Below, piece by piece: positions 1 through 8,592 of a stretch of 16,881 nt of DNA. This DNA comes from Prolixibacteraceae bacterium (lineage in GTDB: Bacteria > Bacteroidota > Bacteroidia > Bacteroidales > Prolixibacteraceae). The stretch is taken from NCBI GenBank assembly GCA_017998095.1, contig JAGODU010000090.1:1-16881 (forward strand), written 5' to 3'. A program made the translations under genes and the position numbers. The notes beneath the pieces are model-generated. The model was given only the letters and a program-made list of their open reading frames with translations. It had not been told where the DNA came from and did not search any database. Within the stretch, counting starts at the first letter, position 1; the number at the start of each line of letters is the position of its first letter.

Positions 1-1
1 T

Positions 2-1327
2 TTTTATGCAGACAACTCCTTCCCTCCAACCGATTCTGCATTTATAACAATTCAACTACTCGGCCTCGAGAAGTATTACGATGATGAGGTTTATACTTTT
101 AAAACTCAACCTTTCATGTTTCTGGGCTCTCCTGAACTTAAAATAACTTCCCCTTCTGAATATTATACTGATATATTTGGGGTCAACGGGGAAAAACTAT
201 ATATCGATTCGATATACAATATTAAATGGGAAACGGAAGGTGAAATAAAATTTATTAGAATAAGCCTATGCGATTCATCTAAGCATGTAATTAAAACAAT
301 TGCCAAGAAAGCTCACAAACCAGGATTTACTTCCAAAGGGAACCTTAATTGGAAGATTCCGCAATATTATGGTGATAAGTTTTATTTACTTGCTGAAGGA
401 GGTTTATCTGAGCAAAATATTACGATAAGTGAATTCTCTGATTATTCTTTCAGAATAAACAGGCAAACCAGAATATTATCGCCAACTGATAACAAAACTG
501 ATATCGTTTTTACTCCATGCTTTGAGATAAATAATAATCCATTGGCAACAAAGTACAATTTTGAAATTTCAGATACAGAAAGTGAAGGAAAGGAATATTA
601 CCAAAATATTTCTTCAGAAAGTAACATTACATGCATCAGTGGCATTGAAAATGAATTATTTCCTGGCACCCAATACTCATTGTCTGCTCAAATAATTTCT
701 GATACGATTAAATTTTATAAAACAAGATTAAATTTTACAGTTAAAAAAGATAAGCCAGATAGTTTCAGTATTATTAATCCAAAAAAAGGAGCTCTAACCC
801 AAGGCAATGAATTGAGAATTGAATGGAATTGTGCAGCAGGAGCTTCAGAATATGAAATTCAAATTACAAACAAGGACAATATAATTTACAACAAAGTATA
901 TAATAAAAAGGATACTTCTATAATTGTTGAATTAGGTAATCCAGGCATTCCTGATACTCTTTTTCTGAAAGTGAATGCGACAAATGAATATGGTACTGCA
1001 ACTGCTCAAAGCTATTTCTTTAAAAATAACAGAACAGATATCAACGCAATCTCTGATGAACAAATAAGAATGACAATCTATACAAATAAATTTGACGACT
1101 GCATTTTAATTAATTTGTTTATTCCTGAAGAAAGCGATCAACAAATTTTTGGAGGTACAATATATAACTTGACCGGGCAAGTGATATACAATTTTAATAC
1201 GGAAACAATATACTCAGGAAATAATACAATGAAAATTAACAAGAAAATTCTTAAAGAGGGAGTTTATATAGGAGCGATAAGGGTAAATAATAAAACAATT
1301 AAACAAAAGTTTTCTGTCACCTACTAA
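2..1327 (+). CDS. Secreted multidomain protein with C-terminal type IX secretion sorting domain, 5' end outside window
   Basis: The reading frame is open from base 2, so the gene starts before the window; the first Met at 116 is internal, because the upstream frame reads as a continuous beta-rich protein. About 441 residues are visible. Counting from that Met, residues 5-110 have the W-x-V/I-P style of Kre9/KNH or Fn3-like folds. Two further Ig/Fn3-like modules follow at about 115-215 and 215-315. The last 85 residues (core TIYNLTGQVIY, then LKEGVYIGAIRVNN and a final QKFSVTY) match the pattern of T9SS type A C-terminal sorting domains. That implies export across the inner membrane, passage through the PorU/Sov machinery and surface attachment or release. 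No catalytic motif is visible in this part; any enzyme domain would be upstream. The family call rests on pattern only, but the sorting tail is convincing. Confidence 0.82.
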   Translation, partial: FYADNSFPPTDSAFITIQLLGLEKYYDDEVYTFKTQPFMFLGSPELKITSPSEYYTDIFGVNGEKLYIDSIYNIKWETEGEIKFIRISLCDSSKHVIKTIAKKAHKPGFTSKGNLNWKIPQYYGDKFYLLAEGGLSEQNITISEFSDYSFRINRQTRILSPTDNKTDIVFTPCFEINNNPLATKYNFEISDTESEGKEYYQNISSESNITCISGIENELFPGTQYSLSAQIISDTIKFYKTRLNFTVKKDKPDSFSIINPKKGALTQGNELRIEWNCAAGASEYEIQITNKDNIIYNKVYNKKDTSIIVELGNPGIPDTLFLKVNATNEYGTATAQSYFFKNNRTDINAISDEQIRMTIYTNKFDDCILINLFIPEESDQQIFGGTIYNLTGQVIYNFNTETIYSGNNTMKINKKILKEGVYIGAIRVNNKTIKQKFSVTY

Positions 1328-1381
1328 CCTCAGACAATTGAAATATCTCTAAAAAATTCTTTCAGAGAGTTCAGCATAAAA

Positions 1382-1732
1382 TTACAAAAGGCTATTTGTA
1401 GCAGTATCAGGAAAGATCATTTTTGGTTTAAATGATTTTGCTTCTTCAAAATCCATAGTAGCATAAGACATAATAATAACAACATCACCTACAGCAACTT
1501 TTCTGGCTGCTGGTCCATTCAGACAAATGACACCAGAACCTCTTTGCCCTTTAATAACGTAAGTATCCAGTCTTTCTCCGTTATTAATATTTACAACCTG
1601 CACTTTTTCAAATTCAATCAGATTGGCAGCGTCCATAAGATCTTCATCTATTGTTATACTCCCAACATATTGCAGATTGGCTTCAGTTACTGTAACCTGA
1701 TGAATTTTTGATTTGCATACTTCAATTAACAT
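1382..1732 (-). CDS. panD: Aspartate 1-decarboxylase PanD
   Basis: PanD makes beta-alanine from L-aspartate for pantothenate and coenzyme A synthesis. It is a cytosolic pyruvoyl enzyme that cleaves itself at a Gly-Ser bond. With the ATG at 1732-1730 the protein has 116 residues and the cleavage motif YVGSITID puts Gly24-Ser25 exactly where the family has it. The GTG three bases upstream (1735-1733) would shift this by one, so the ATG is preferred. Other family landmarks are Tyr58 in LDTYVIKG, the [13 protein letters not shown] segment and the [11 protein letters not shown] strand. The length is slightly short of the E. coli enzyme (126) because the C-terminal tail is short, which is common. 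The start overlaps the panC stop by one base (TGATG), so the two are surely translated as a coupled pair. No promoter of its own is seen. Confidence 0.97.
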   Translation of the reverse strand: MLIEVCKSKIHQVTVTEANLQYVGSITIDEDLMDAANLIEFEKVQVVNINNGERLDTYVIKGQRGSGVICLNGPAARKVAVGDVVIIMSYATMDFEEAKSFKPKMIFPDTATNSLL

Positions 1733-2574
1733 CACTTAAAATTTACATTATCAATTAATCTCACTTTACCACAATGAACAGCTATACAACCTATTTTGTT
1801 GATTTTTTCATCCCATGATTTTACAGTTTGGAGATTAATCTCATCAACAATATCAAAATATTCAGTTTCAAGGAACGAATTAGCATTAATAGTTTCTAAT
1901 ACCCACTTTTTTAAACCATCAACAGAAAAATTTCTTGATTTCTTAACAGCAGCAAATAAAGTAGCTGAAATTAAGCTTGCAGCATCTCTTTCTTCAGGAG
2001 AAAGCAGCATATTTCTTGAACTCATAGCTAAACCGCTTGGCTCTCGTATTATTGGACAAGGGATAATTTCGACATCAAAATTCAGCATTTCTGTCATTTT
2101 CCTGATAATCGCCAATTGCTGAAAATCCTTAAGACCAAAAAAGGCTTTATCGGGTTTAACAGCTTCGAATAATTTACTAACTACCTGGGCTACACCATTA
2201 AAATGACCTGGTCGGAATTTACCTTCCATTACTGTTTCCAGACTTCCAAAATTAAAAGTTCTTGTATCTTCTTCAGGATACATTTCTTCTACTGATGGAG
2301 CAAAAACTATATTACATGATGTCTTTTCAAGTAGCTTTAAATCTTTATCCAAGTCTCGGGGGTAACGCTTTAAATCTTCTTTATTATTGAACTGAGTAGG
2401 ATTAACAAAAATGCTAACTACTACAATATCACTCTCTTTTCCGGCTTTGTTTACTAATGAAATATGACCTTCGTGAAGTGCTCCCATCGTTGGAACAAAC
2501 CCAACAACTGATTTATTAATCTTAACCTGTTCTAAAGAATTACTTAATTCTGCTTTTGTAGTAAAAACCTTCAT
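1732..2574 (-). CDS. panC: Pantothenate synthetase PanC
   Basis: PanC joins D-pantoate and beta-alanine using ATP, through a pantoyl-adenylate, to give pantothenate. The protein has 280 residues, the usual family length. The N-terminal Rossmann half shows the [13 protein letters not shown] signature with the class I nucleotidyltransferase HIGH-like motif at His34-His37. Then come the [10 protein letters not shown] segment, the [15 protein letters not shown] pantoate-binding region, FGLKDFQQL and the KMSKS-equivalent SGLAMSSRN. No key residue appears changed. It is the first gene of panC-panD and diverges from the GT5-like gene across about 150 bases. Just upstream on the minus strand, near 2591-2600, lies TATTTTG, a near but imperfect match to the Bacteroidota -7 box TAnnTTTG. 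I do not list it as a promoter. The enzyme is soluble and cytosolic. Confidence 0.98.
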   Translation of the reverse strand: MKVFTTKAELSNSLEQVKINKSVVGFVPTMGALHEGHISLVNKAGKESDIVVVSIFVNPTQFNNKEDLKRYPRDLDKDLKLLEKTSCNIVFAPSVEEMYPEEDTRTFNFGSLETVMEGKFRPGHFNGVAQVVSKLFEAVKPDKAFFGLKDFQQLAIIRKMTEMLNFDVEIIPCPIIREPSGLAMSSRNMLLSPEERDAASLISATLFAAVKKSRNFSVDGLKKWVLETINANSFLETEYFDIVDEINLQTVKSWDEKINKIGCIAVHCGKVRLIDNVNFK

Positions 2575-2668
2575 AATGAAAAATGAATGTGCAAAATAAA
2601 TAAATTATTCAATACCATTCCAAATGTGAACATTATCTTTTACTTAATTAGCCTTTACTGTTAAATGA

Positions 2669-2698
2669 TTGATTATTTATTGATTTTTTGTAATTTTG
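2669..2698 (+). promoter_or_regulatory. Bacteroidota-type promoter of the GT5-like gene
   Basis: TAATTTTG at 2691-2698 is a full match to the Bacteroidota -7 consensus TAnnTTTG. A TTGA at 2669-2672 lies 18 bases upstream, at about the spacing expected for the -33 element. Transcription should begin near 2704, so the start codon at 2725 fits and the ATG at 2665, upstream of the promoter, does not. Confidence 0.6.
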
Positions 2699-2724
2699 CA
2701 AAATCAAAATCTATTTATATAGAA

Positions 2725-3534
2725 ATGGAAAAGAAAAAGGTATTGTTTGTTTTTCAGGAAATCACTCCTTATCTCCCCGAAACCGAAAAATCTATTATTG
2801 GCCGATACCTTCCACAAGGAATTCAGGAAAGAGGAAAAGAAATAAGAACGTTCATGCCCAGATACGGATGTGTTAACGAACGCCGTAATCAGTTACATGA
2901 AGTTATACGTCTTTCGGGAATGAATCTTGTGATTAATGATACAGACCATCCTCTGATAATAAAAGTTGCTTCAATCCAAGCAGCTAGAATGCAGGTATAT
3001 TTCATTGACAATGAAGATTATTTCCATCGAAAGTTTGTCATAACGGATAAAAATGAAGAACCTTTTGATGATAATGATGAACGTGCAATATTCTTTGCTC
3101 GAGGTGTACTTGAAACAGTTATTAAATTAAGGTGGGCTCCGGATCTTATACATTGTAACGGTTGGTTTGGTGCTATCGTTCCTATTCTGATAAAAAAGAC
3201 TTTTGCAAATGATCCTTTGTTCATTAATTCTAAAGTTATACTATCTGTTTATGATGATGAGTTTAATACTCCATTAGACGTTAATATAGCAAAGAAGGTA
3301 CTAAATGAAGAAATAAGAAAAGATGATGTAAAAGTCCTTGAGAATCCAACATATGCAAGCTTATACAAACTTGGTATTCAATATGCAGACGGAATTGTTA
3401 TGGGAAGTCCAAAAGTAAGTTCTGAAGTAGGAAAGATTATTAGTGAATGCGGAAAACCTGTTCTTGAATATACTGATCAGGAAACATATATAGACGCTTA
3501 CAATGATTTTTATGATAAAATTTTAAATAATTAA
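2725..3534 (+). CDS. Glycogen/starch synthase N-terminal domain-like protein (degenerate GT5)
   Basis: The 269-residue protein begins MEKKKVLFVFQEITPY, which resembles the first strand of the GT5 glycogen synthase N-terminal domain. Later blocks fit too: IRTFMPRYG (usual VRVLLPRY), VYFIDNEDYFHR (usual FIDnp.yF.R), ERAIFFARGVLE, DLIHCNGWFGAIVP (usual DVVHaHDWhTa) and YADGIVMGSPKVS (usual aDavtTVSPtYa). The KTGGL ADP-glucose loop is replaced by PETEKSII, and the second GT-B half, about 200 residues with the nucleotide-binding and E-x7-E regions, is absent. Glycogen synthase activity by this protein alone is therefore doubtful. Bacteroidota genomes often carry such a short gene beside panC, so it is probably a stable family and not a fresh truncation. 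The start at 2725 is chosen over 2665 because the promoter lies between them. A terminator directly follows. The real role is unknown. Confidence 0.85.
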   Translation: MEKKKVLFVFQEITPYLPETEKSIIGRYLPQGIQERGKEIRTFMPRYGCVNERRNQLHEVIRLSGMNLVINDTDHPLIIKVASIQAARMQVYFIDNEDYFHRKFVITDKNEEPFDDNDERAIFFARGVLETVIKLRWAPDLIHCNGWFGAIVPILIKKTFANDPLFINSKVILSVYDDEFNTPLDVNIAKKVLNEEIRKDDVKVLENPTYASLYKLGIQYADGIVMGSPKVSSEVGKIISECGKPVLEYTDQETYIDAYNDFYDKILNN

Positions 3535-3541
3535 ATAATTT

Positions 3542-3571
3542 AAAAAGAGAGTTTTGTACTCTCTTTTTTTT
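3542..3571 (+). terminator. Rho-independent terminator after the GT5-like gene
   Basis: AGAGAG (3546-3551) pairs with CTCTCT (3559-3564) around a 7-base loop, and flanking A and T runs extend the stem. The T-tract runs to 3571. It lies 8 bases past the stop and separates this gene from glmS, whose start is only about 40 bases further on. Confidence 0.85.
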
Positions 3572-3611
3572 ATATAATAATAACAAAAAAAATACACTAA
3601 CCTTACTAATT

Positions 3612-5456
3612 ATGTGCGGAATCGTTGGATATATCGGATCAAAAAATGCATGGCCAATATTGATAAAAGGATTAAAAAGACTTGAATACAGAGGTTATGA
3701 CTCTGCAGGAGTAGCTATTTATCACAATAACAAACTTGATGTTTATAAGAAAAAAGGCAAAGTCAGTGAGCTGGAAAATTATTGCGAAGACAAAGATCTT
3801 TGCGGAACAATAGGTATTGCCCATACAAGATGGGCAACTCACGGAGAACCCAATGATATAAACGCTCACCCGCATGTTTCAATGCAGGGACTTTTCACAA
3901 TTATCCATAATGGTATTATTGAAAATTACGATCGCCTTAAAACTGACCTATCTGCAAGAGGATATACTTTTAAAACCGAAACTGATACTGAAGTGCTGGC
4001 AAATCTGATAGAATACATGTATTGCAAAGGCGATCATGTAAATGCTGAACTTGCTGTCAGAATGGCCCTTTCAAGAGTTGTTGGAGCATACGGACTGGTT
4101 GTTATGTGCAAAAATGAACCCGAGCAATTGATAGCAGCCCGAAAAAGTAGTCCGCTTGCAATTGGTATTGGTAACAATGAGTACTTCCTTGCTTCAGATG
4201 CTACCCCAATGATCGAGTACACTAAAAATGTTGTATATCTGGACGATCATAATGTTGCAATTATTACAAAAAACAGCTTCACTTTAAAAACTGTAGCTGA
4301 TGATACCGAACTTACTCCTGTAATTCAAAAACTGGAATTAAGTGTTGGGGAAATTGAAAAGAACGGCTATGATCATTTCATGCTAAAAGAAATTTTCGAT
4401 CAGCCTAAAACAATAACTGATTCATTTAAAGGAAGAATTGATCCTGAAACTAAAGAAATTGTATTGGGAGGGCTCACTGATGTCATGCCTCGTATTGCTG
4501 ATGCAAAAAGAATTGTAATAATTGCTTGCGGAACTTCATGGCATGCAGCTCTTATTGGGGAATATCTTATTGAAGAATATGCCCGCGTGCCAGTTGAAGT
4601 TGAATATGCTTCAGAATACAGATACCGAAGACCTATAATAAATGAAGACGATGTTGTGCTTGCAATAAGTCAGAGTGGTGAAACTGCTGACACTCTTGCT
4701 GCTATACGTTTAGCAAAAGAAAAAAGGGCACTGGTACTTGGAATATGTAATGTAGTTGGCTCAAGCATTGCCCGCGAAACTGATGCAGGAGTATATACTC
4801 ATGCAGGTATTGAAATAGGAGTAGCTTCTACCAAAGCTTTTACAGCTCAGGTTACTGTTCTTATTCTCTTTGCTATGAGGCTTGCAAGAAAGAAAGGAAC
4901 ACTAAATGATGAAAGATATTTTTCAATAATAAATGATCTAATTGATGTTCCTGAAAAAATAAAGACTATTCTATTTTCTCACTTACACATTAAAGAAATC
5001 GCGCAAAAATATTCTGACAATATTAATGCCCTTTACTTAGGTCGTGGTTCCCTTTTCCCCGTTGCACTTGAAGGCGCCTTAAAGCTCAAAGAAATATCTT
5101 ATATTCATGCCGAAGGATATGCTGCAGGTGAGATGAAACACGGTCCAATAGCATTGGTAGACACCAATCTTCCGGTTATCGTTGTTGCTGCAAAAGATAG
5201 ATATTATGAAAAGATTGTCAGTAACATACAAGAAGTTAAAGCAAGAAAGGGAAATATAATCGCTGTAGTCACAGAAGGCGATAATGAATTGAGGAATATG
5301 GTTAAAGATATATTTGAAATACCTAAATCTGATCCGGTTGTTACACCTCTTGTTGCAATTATTCCTTTACAACTTTTTGCTTATTACCTTGCAATTCATA
5401 GAGGATGTGATGTAGACCAGCCAAGAAATCTGGCTAAATCGGTAACAGTGGAATAA
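3612..5456 (+). CDS. glmS: Glutamine-fructose-6-phosphate aminotransferase (isomerizing) GlmS
   Basis: GlmS turns fructose-6-phosphate and glutamine into glucosamine-6-phosphate and glutamate, the entry step to UDP-GlcNAc for peptidoglycan and lipid A. The 614-residue protein has the standard length. It starts MCGIVGYIG, so the exposed Cys after Met removal is the Ntn glutaminase nucleophile. RGYDSAGVA, AHTRWATHGEPN, HNGIIENY and the ETDTEVLANLIE segment complete the class II amidotransferase domain (about 2-220). Two SIS sugar-isomerase domains follow, at about 290-430 (ACGTSWHAALIGEY, ISQSGETADTLAA) and 460-600 (GRGSLFPVALEGALKLKEI, HAEGYAAGEMKHGPIAL). The C-terminus DQPRNLAKSVTVE is canonical. 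No glmS ribozyme fits in the 40-base leader, as expected outside Gram-positives. No clear TAnnTTTG box is seen there, so the promoter remains unassigned. Confidence 0.99.
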   Translation: MCGIVGYIGSKNAWPILIKGLKRLEYRGYDSAGVAIYHNNKLDVYKKKGKVSELENYCEDKDLCGTIGIAHTRWATHGEPNDINAHPHVSMQGLFTIIHNGIIENYDRLKTDLSARGYTFKTETDTEVLANLIEYMYCKGDHVNAELAVRMALSRVVGAYGLVVMCKNEPEQLIAARKSSPLAIGIGNNEYFLASDATPMIEYTKNVVYLDDHNVAIITKNSFTLKTVADDTELTPVIQKLELSVGEIEKNGYDHFMLKEIFDQPKTITDSFKGRIDPETKEIVLGGLTDVMPRIADAKRIVIIACGTSWHAALIGEYLIEEYARVPVEVEYASEYRYRRPIINEDDVVLAISQSGETADTLAAIRLAKEKRALVLGICNVVGSSIARETDAGVYTHAGIEIGVASTKAFTAQVTVLILFAMRLARKKGTLNDERYFSIINDLIDVPEKIKTILFSHLHIKEIAQKYSDNINALYLGRGSLFPVALEGALKLKEISYIHAEGYAAGEMKHGPIALVDTNLPVIVVAAKDRYYEKIVSNIQEVKARKGNIIAVVTEGDNELRNMVKDIFEIPKSDPVVTPLVAIIPLQLFAYYLAIHRGCDVDQPRNLAKSVTVE

Positions 5457-5487
5457 AAACATTATTTTAAAATATTCTTGTATATGT

Positions 5488-5524
5488 AAAAAAGAAATGG
5501 CATCCATCCAGGATGCCATTTCTT
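5488..5524. terminator. Convergent bidirectional terminator between glmS and the GH3 gene
   Basis: A perfect 14-bp stem (5492-5505 with 5511-5524) closes a 5-base loop and contains GGCATCC/GGATGCC. On the minus strand a run of six T follows (5493-5488), so it is a strong terminator for the GH3 gene. On the plus strand the T-tract is weak (TTTCTTAAT), so termination of glmS may be less efficient. Confidence 0.88.
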
Positions 5525-5541
5525 AATATCTTAATTCCAAA

Positions 5542-8166
5542 TTAATGTATATAGTAAGGTTTTCCTGTCAATGTTACCTTTTGATTAACTCCTCCTTTAT
5601 AGTTGGGGAGTGGCTGTTGCCCACCTAAATATAGTGTCACATTACCAGGCTGAACAACTCTCTTGTTCTCATCATCTATTACTGATAATTGCTTTGGGAG
5701 AAGTTCAAACTCAACTGTCCTTTTTTCTCCCGGGTTAAGTTTTATCCTTTTAAACCCTTGCAAAGAATGTATTGGAACAGGTACTGCTGAATCATCAATT
5801 TTAACATACAGCTGAACTACTTCATCACCTTTTCGTGTTCCTGTATTCTCAACGTCTACTGAAACTTTTATTTTTCCTGAAGTAGGTGAAGATGGAATTA
5901 CCATTAGATTATTATAACTGAAAGTTGTGTAACTCAAGCCAAATCCAAAGGGATAAAGAGCTTCTCCCCTGAAATATCGGTATGTCCTTCCTTCCATGTC
6001 GTAATTTGAAAAATCAGGTAAATCATTTACTGATTTATAAAAAGTTACAGGAAGCCTTCCTGCTGGATTATAATCACCAAACAAAACATCTGCAATAGCT
6101 GTACCACCTTCCTGTCCCGGATACCATGCCTGAAGTATTGCATCCAGATTTTCATCTTCCCAGTTAAGTGCTACTGCACTACCACTCATATTAACAAGTA
6201 TTACCGGTTTCCCAAGACTTTTAAGTTTCTTTAATGTATTGGTCTGCACTGCAGGTAAATCAATCTTTGTACGATCCCCTCCATCAAAACCATCAAAAGA
6301 AACAGGCATTTCTTCTCCTTCCAAAGCAGCAGACAAGCCTCCAAAATAAACAATAACATCACATTTAGCTGCTTCTTTAAAATACTGATCTTTTACTCCT
6401 TCCATTAATCTCAACCATTTTAACTGAGCAACTGCACCATGTTCAGCCTGGAAATATTCTATTTTAATGTCATATTCTGTCTTTGCTTTCAAATCGACAA
6501 CAAACTTGCCTTCTATAGGACCATGTTCTTTCCATTCATCAATTACAAGTTTATTATCAAACCATATTCTATATCCGTCATCTCCGGTGAAAGAAATTAC
6601 ATATTTCCCTGTCACTCCTGGAATCAATTTACCAGTCCATCTTATAGAAATATTCTGTGGGTTAATCTTTTCATGAAATCCTGAACCGTCCCAAACCATG
6701 TTAATCTTCCTGTCAATTCTGGTCACAACCGGCTCTCCCTCAAGGTTTTTATTGTTAAAATACTCTCCCTTGATGCCATTGACACCATCAGCCATAAGAT
6801 TATCACGTGTTATATTTTCAGGTATAGGATCATCATTTACCAATGAAGAAACATCGTTATGATATATTTTAACGTTTTTACCAAGCTTCTTTTCTATTCC
6901 TTCAAGAGGAGTTACATACTTAGAAGGAAATCCATTATAATTAGCATACATAACAACCGGATCATTCGAATTAGGTCCTAATACAGCTATTGATTTAATA
7001 TCCTTACTCAATGGCAAAATATTGTCCCTGTTTTTCAATAAAGTCATTGTTTCTCTGGCGACTTCAGCTGATAACTCTCTGTGTTCTTCAGAATCATTAA
7101 CTGAATAAGGAATATTATCATACGGATTTTTACCTGCAGGATCAAACATTCCAAGCTTCATACGGGCAGTAAATAAACGCTTAACTGCCTTATCAATGTA
7201 TTTTTCTGTCAACAACCCTCTTTCAACAGCTTCCTTCAGGTAATTATATGTTCTGCCACATTCAAGGTCACAACCGTTTAATACTCCAATAGCTGCTGCT
7301 TCTGCTCCGGTAGGTACAATCTTATGGTTTAAATATATATCATCAATTGCTCCACAATCAGAAACAACATATCCATCAAAACCCCATTGTTCTCTCAAAA
7401 TCTTATTTAAAAGAGTGTCGCTGCCACTGCATGACTCTCCACGAAAACGATTATATGCACCCATCAGCGAATAAGCTTTGGCTTCTTTGATTGTTGCCTC
7501 AAAAGCAGGCATATATGTATCCAGAAAATCTCTTTCAGATACATCTACGTTAAAAACATGACGATCTTTTTCAGGTCCACTATGAACCACATAATGCTTT
7601 GGAGTGGCTACTGTCTTTAAATAATCCGGATTGTCACCCTGAAGCCCTTTTACAAATGCCACACCCAAACGAGAAGTCAGGTATGGATCTTCTCCATAAG
7701 TTTCTTGTCCTCTTCCCCATCTTGGATCCCTGAAAATATTAATATTTGGTGACCAGACTGTCAATCCTTTATATCTTTGCCTTTCACCCTTTTTGATATA
7801 ATCGTTATACTTAGCTCTAAACTCATCGGAAATGACATTAGCTTCAACTAATAAAAGACTGTCATTAAATGTGGCAGCAACTCCAATAGCCTGCGGAAAA
7901 ACAGTTGCAACACCTGCTCGGGCTACCCCGTGCAATCCTTCATTCCACCAGTTATATTCAGGAATACCAAATCTTTCAATTGGTGCAGCAACATCCATCA
8001 TTTGAGATATTTTTTCTTCCAGCGTTAACTGAGAAACCAGGTTGTCAACCCTTTTCTCTATAGAAAGAGTTGGATCTTTCCAACTGTCAGAATTCATGCA
8101 ACCTGTAAACAGCAAAATCATAATAGCCGGAATAATCCATGCTTTAAAAAAGTCTTTTTTACTCAT
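5542..8166 (-). CDS. Glycoside hydrolase family 3 beta-glycosidase lipoprotein with PA14 insert
   Basis: This 874-residue enzyme should release terminal beta-linked sugars from oligosaccharides at the cell envelope. A signal peptide ends in LLFTGC with Cys23 as lipidation site. The GH3 TIM barrel (about 35-340) has YNWWNEGLHGVARAG (70-84), RDPRWGRGQETYGEDP (146-161), the KH pair Lys190-His191 and the nucleophile Asp270 in VVSDCGA. The second alpha/beta domain (about 370-460 and 590-740) is split by a PA14 domain at about 465-585 (FTGDDGYRIWFDN, YFQAEHGAVAQLKW). A C-terminal Fn3-like domain ends the protein. The NEGLHG motif and overall order resemble the xylosidase/arabinofuranosidase and BglX-like branches, so the exact substrate is not settled from sequence. 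It is not next to a SusCD pair or other glycan genes here. No clear promoter is seen in the 240 bases upstream. Confidence 0.93.
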   Translation of the reverse strand: MSKKDFFKAWIIPAIMILLFTGCMNSDSWKDPTLSIEKRVDNLVSQLTLEEKISQMMDVAAPIERFGIPEYNWWNEGLHGVARAGVATVFPQAIGVAATFNDSLLLVEANVISDEFRAKYNDYIKKGERQRYKGLTVWSPNINIFRDPRWGRGQETYGEDPYLTSRLGVAFVKGLQGDNPDYLKTVATPKHYVVHSGPEKDRHVFNVDVSERDFLDTYMPAFEATIKEAKAYSLMGAYNRFRGESCSGSDTLLNKILREQWGFDGYVVSDCGAIDDIYLNHKIVPTGAEAAAIGVLNGCDLECGRTYNYLKEAVERGLLTEKYIDKAVKRLFTARMKLGMFDPAGKNPYDNIPYSVNDSEEHRELSAEVARETMTLLKNRDNILPLSKDIKSIAVLGPNSNDPVVMYANYNGFPSKYVTPLEGIEKKLGKNVKIYHNDVSSLVNDDPIPENITRDNLMADGVNGIKGEYFNNKNLEGEPVVTRIDRKINMVWDGSGFHEKINPQNISIRWTGKLIPGVTGKYVISFTGDDGYRIWFDNKLVIDEWKEHGPIEGKFVVDLKAKTEYDIKIEYFQAEHGAVAQLKWLRLMEGVKDQYFKEAAKCDVIVYFGGLSAALEGEEMPVSFDGFDGGDRTKIDLPAVQTNTLKKLKSLGKPVILVNMSGSAVALNWEDENLDAILQAWYPGQEGGTAIADVLFGDYNPAGRLPVTFYKSVNDLPDFSNYDMEGRTYRYFRGEALYPFGFGLSYTTFSYNNLMVIPSSPTSGKIKVSVDVENTGTRKGDEVVQLYVKIDDSAVPVPIHSLQGFKRIKLNPGEKRTVEFELLPKQLSVIDDENKRVVQPGNVTLYLGGQQPLPNYKGGVNQKVTLTGKPYYIH

Positions 8167-8409
8167 AACTAAGCATTATTATTTTTCAATTTCTAATCTT
8201 GACTATCATCAAAACAGTCATTTAGAAAACTAAATATAAGTAAAATAAATGTAGCATATTAGTTATAATCATGCATTTTGAATAAGTTTTGTAACAAAGA
8301 AAAATTGAAAATCAATAATATGACTTTGATTATATTTCATGAAACATGTGTTATATTTTTGAGCCAGGAATTTAATTTAACACATTCGAAGAACTGAACA
8401 CGAATAACT

Positions 8410-8438
8410 AAAAAAGCCGAAATGAATCGGCCTTTTTT
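8410..8438. terminator. Bidirectional terminator of the original tRNA-Val gene
   Basis: Stem AGCCGA/TCGGC with a 6-base loop, flanked by six A (8410-8415) and six T (8433-8438), with one bulged C. It lies 5 bases past the tRNA 3' end on the minus strand, so before the element inserted it would have ended the tRNA-Val transcript. Confidence 0.75.
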
Positions 8439-8443
8439 ATATG

Positions 8444-8490
8444 TGGGTTGTACTGGATTCGAACCAGTGACCCCTACCCTGTCAAGGTAA
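8444..8490 (-). tRNA. 3' half of tRNA-Val(GAC), not functional here; attachment-site end of the element
   Basis: Read on the minus strand, this stretch has the anticodon stem TTACC/GGTAG around the loop TTGACAG (8479-8485) with anticodon GAC. Next come the 5-base variable loop GGGTC, a 5-bp T-stem ACTGG/CCAGT around TTCGAAT (8452-8468), the acceptor 3' strand ACAACCC and the discriminator A (8444). Position and sequence match the 3' half of bacterial tRNA-Val(GAC). The acceptor 5' strand and the D-arm are not found upstream on that strand; the DNA past 8491 does not fold that way. A 3' tRNA fragment directly before an integrase gene is the usual sign of a site-specific insertion in the tRNA. 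The core would be the anticodon stem-loop (inverted TACC/GGTA around the 7-base loop). CCA is not encoded. The intact gene should be to the right of the window. Confidence 0.85.
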
Positions 8491-8592
8491 TTACCATGTT
8501 AAAAACAGAAATCAAGAGAAAATATATATCATTGTTTTACTGCTACTTAATTCATTTTATAATTAATTGTTTTCTCTTCTTTTACTCTTTTA

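Noticed and set aside
1346..1368. Hairpin TCTCT/AGAGA between the convergent T9SS-protein gene and panD
   Set aside because: The stem is only 5 bp plus 3 bp beyond a mismatch, and neither strand has a T-tract after it.
2665..2724. Upstream ATG giving a 20-residue longer GT5-like protein
   Set aside because: The consensus promoter box at 2691-2698 lies inside this extension, and the extra residues do not match the family start; 2725 is preferred.
3572..3611. glmS riboswitch-ribozyme in the glmS leader
   Set aside because: Only 40 bases stand between the preceding terminator and the start codon, too few for the ribozyme, which is typical of Gram-positive bacteria.
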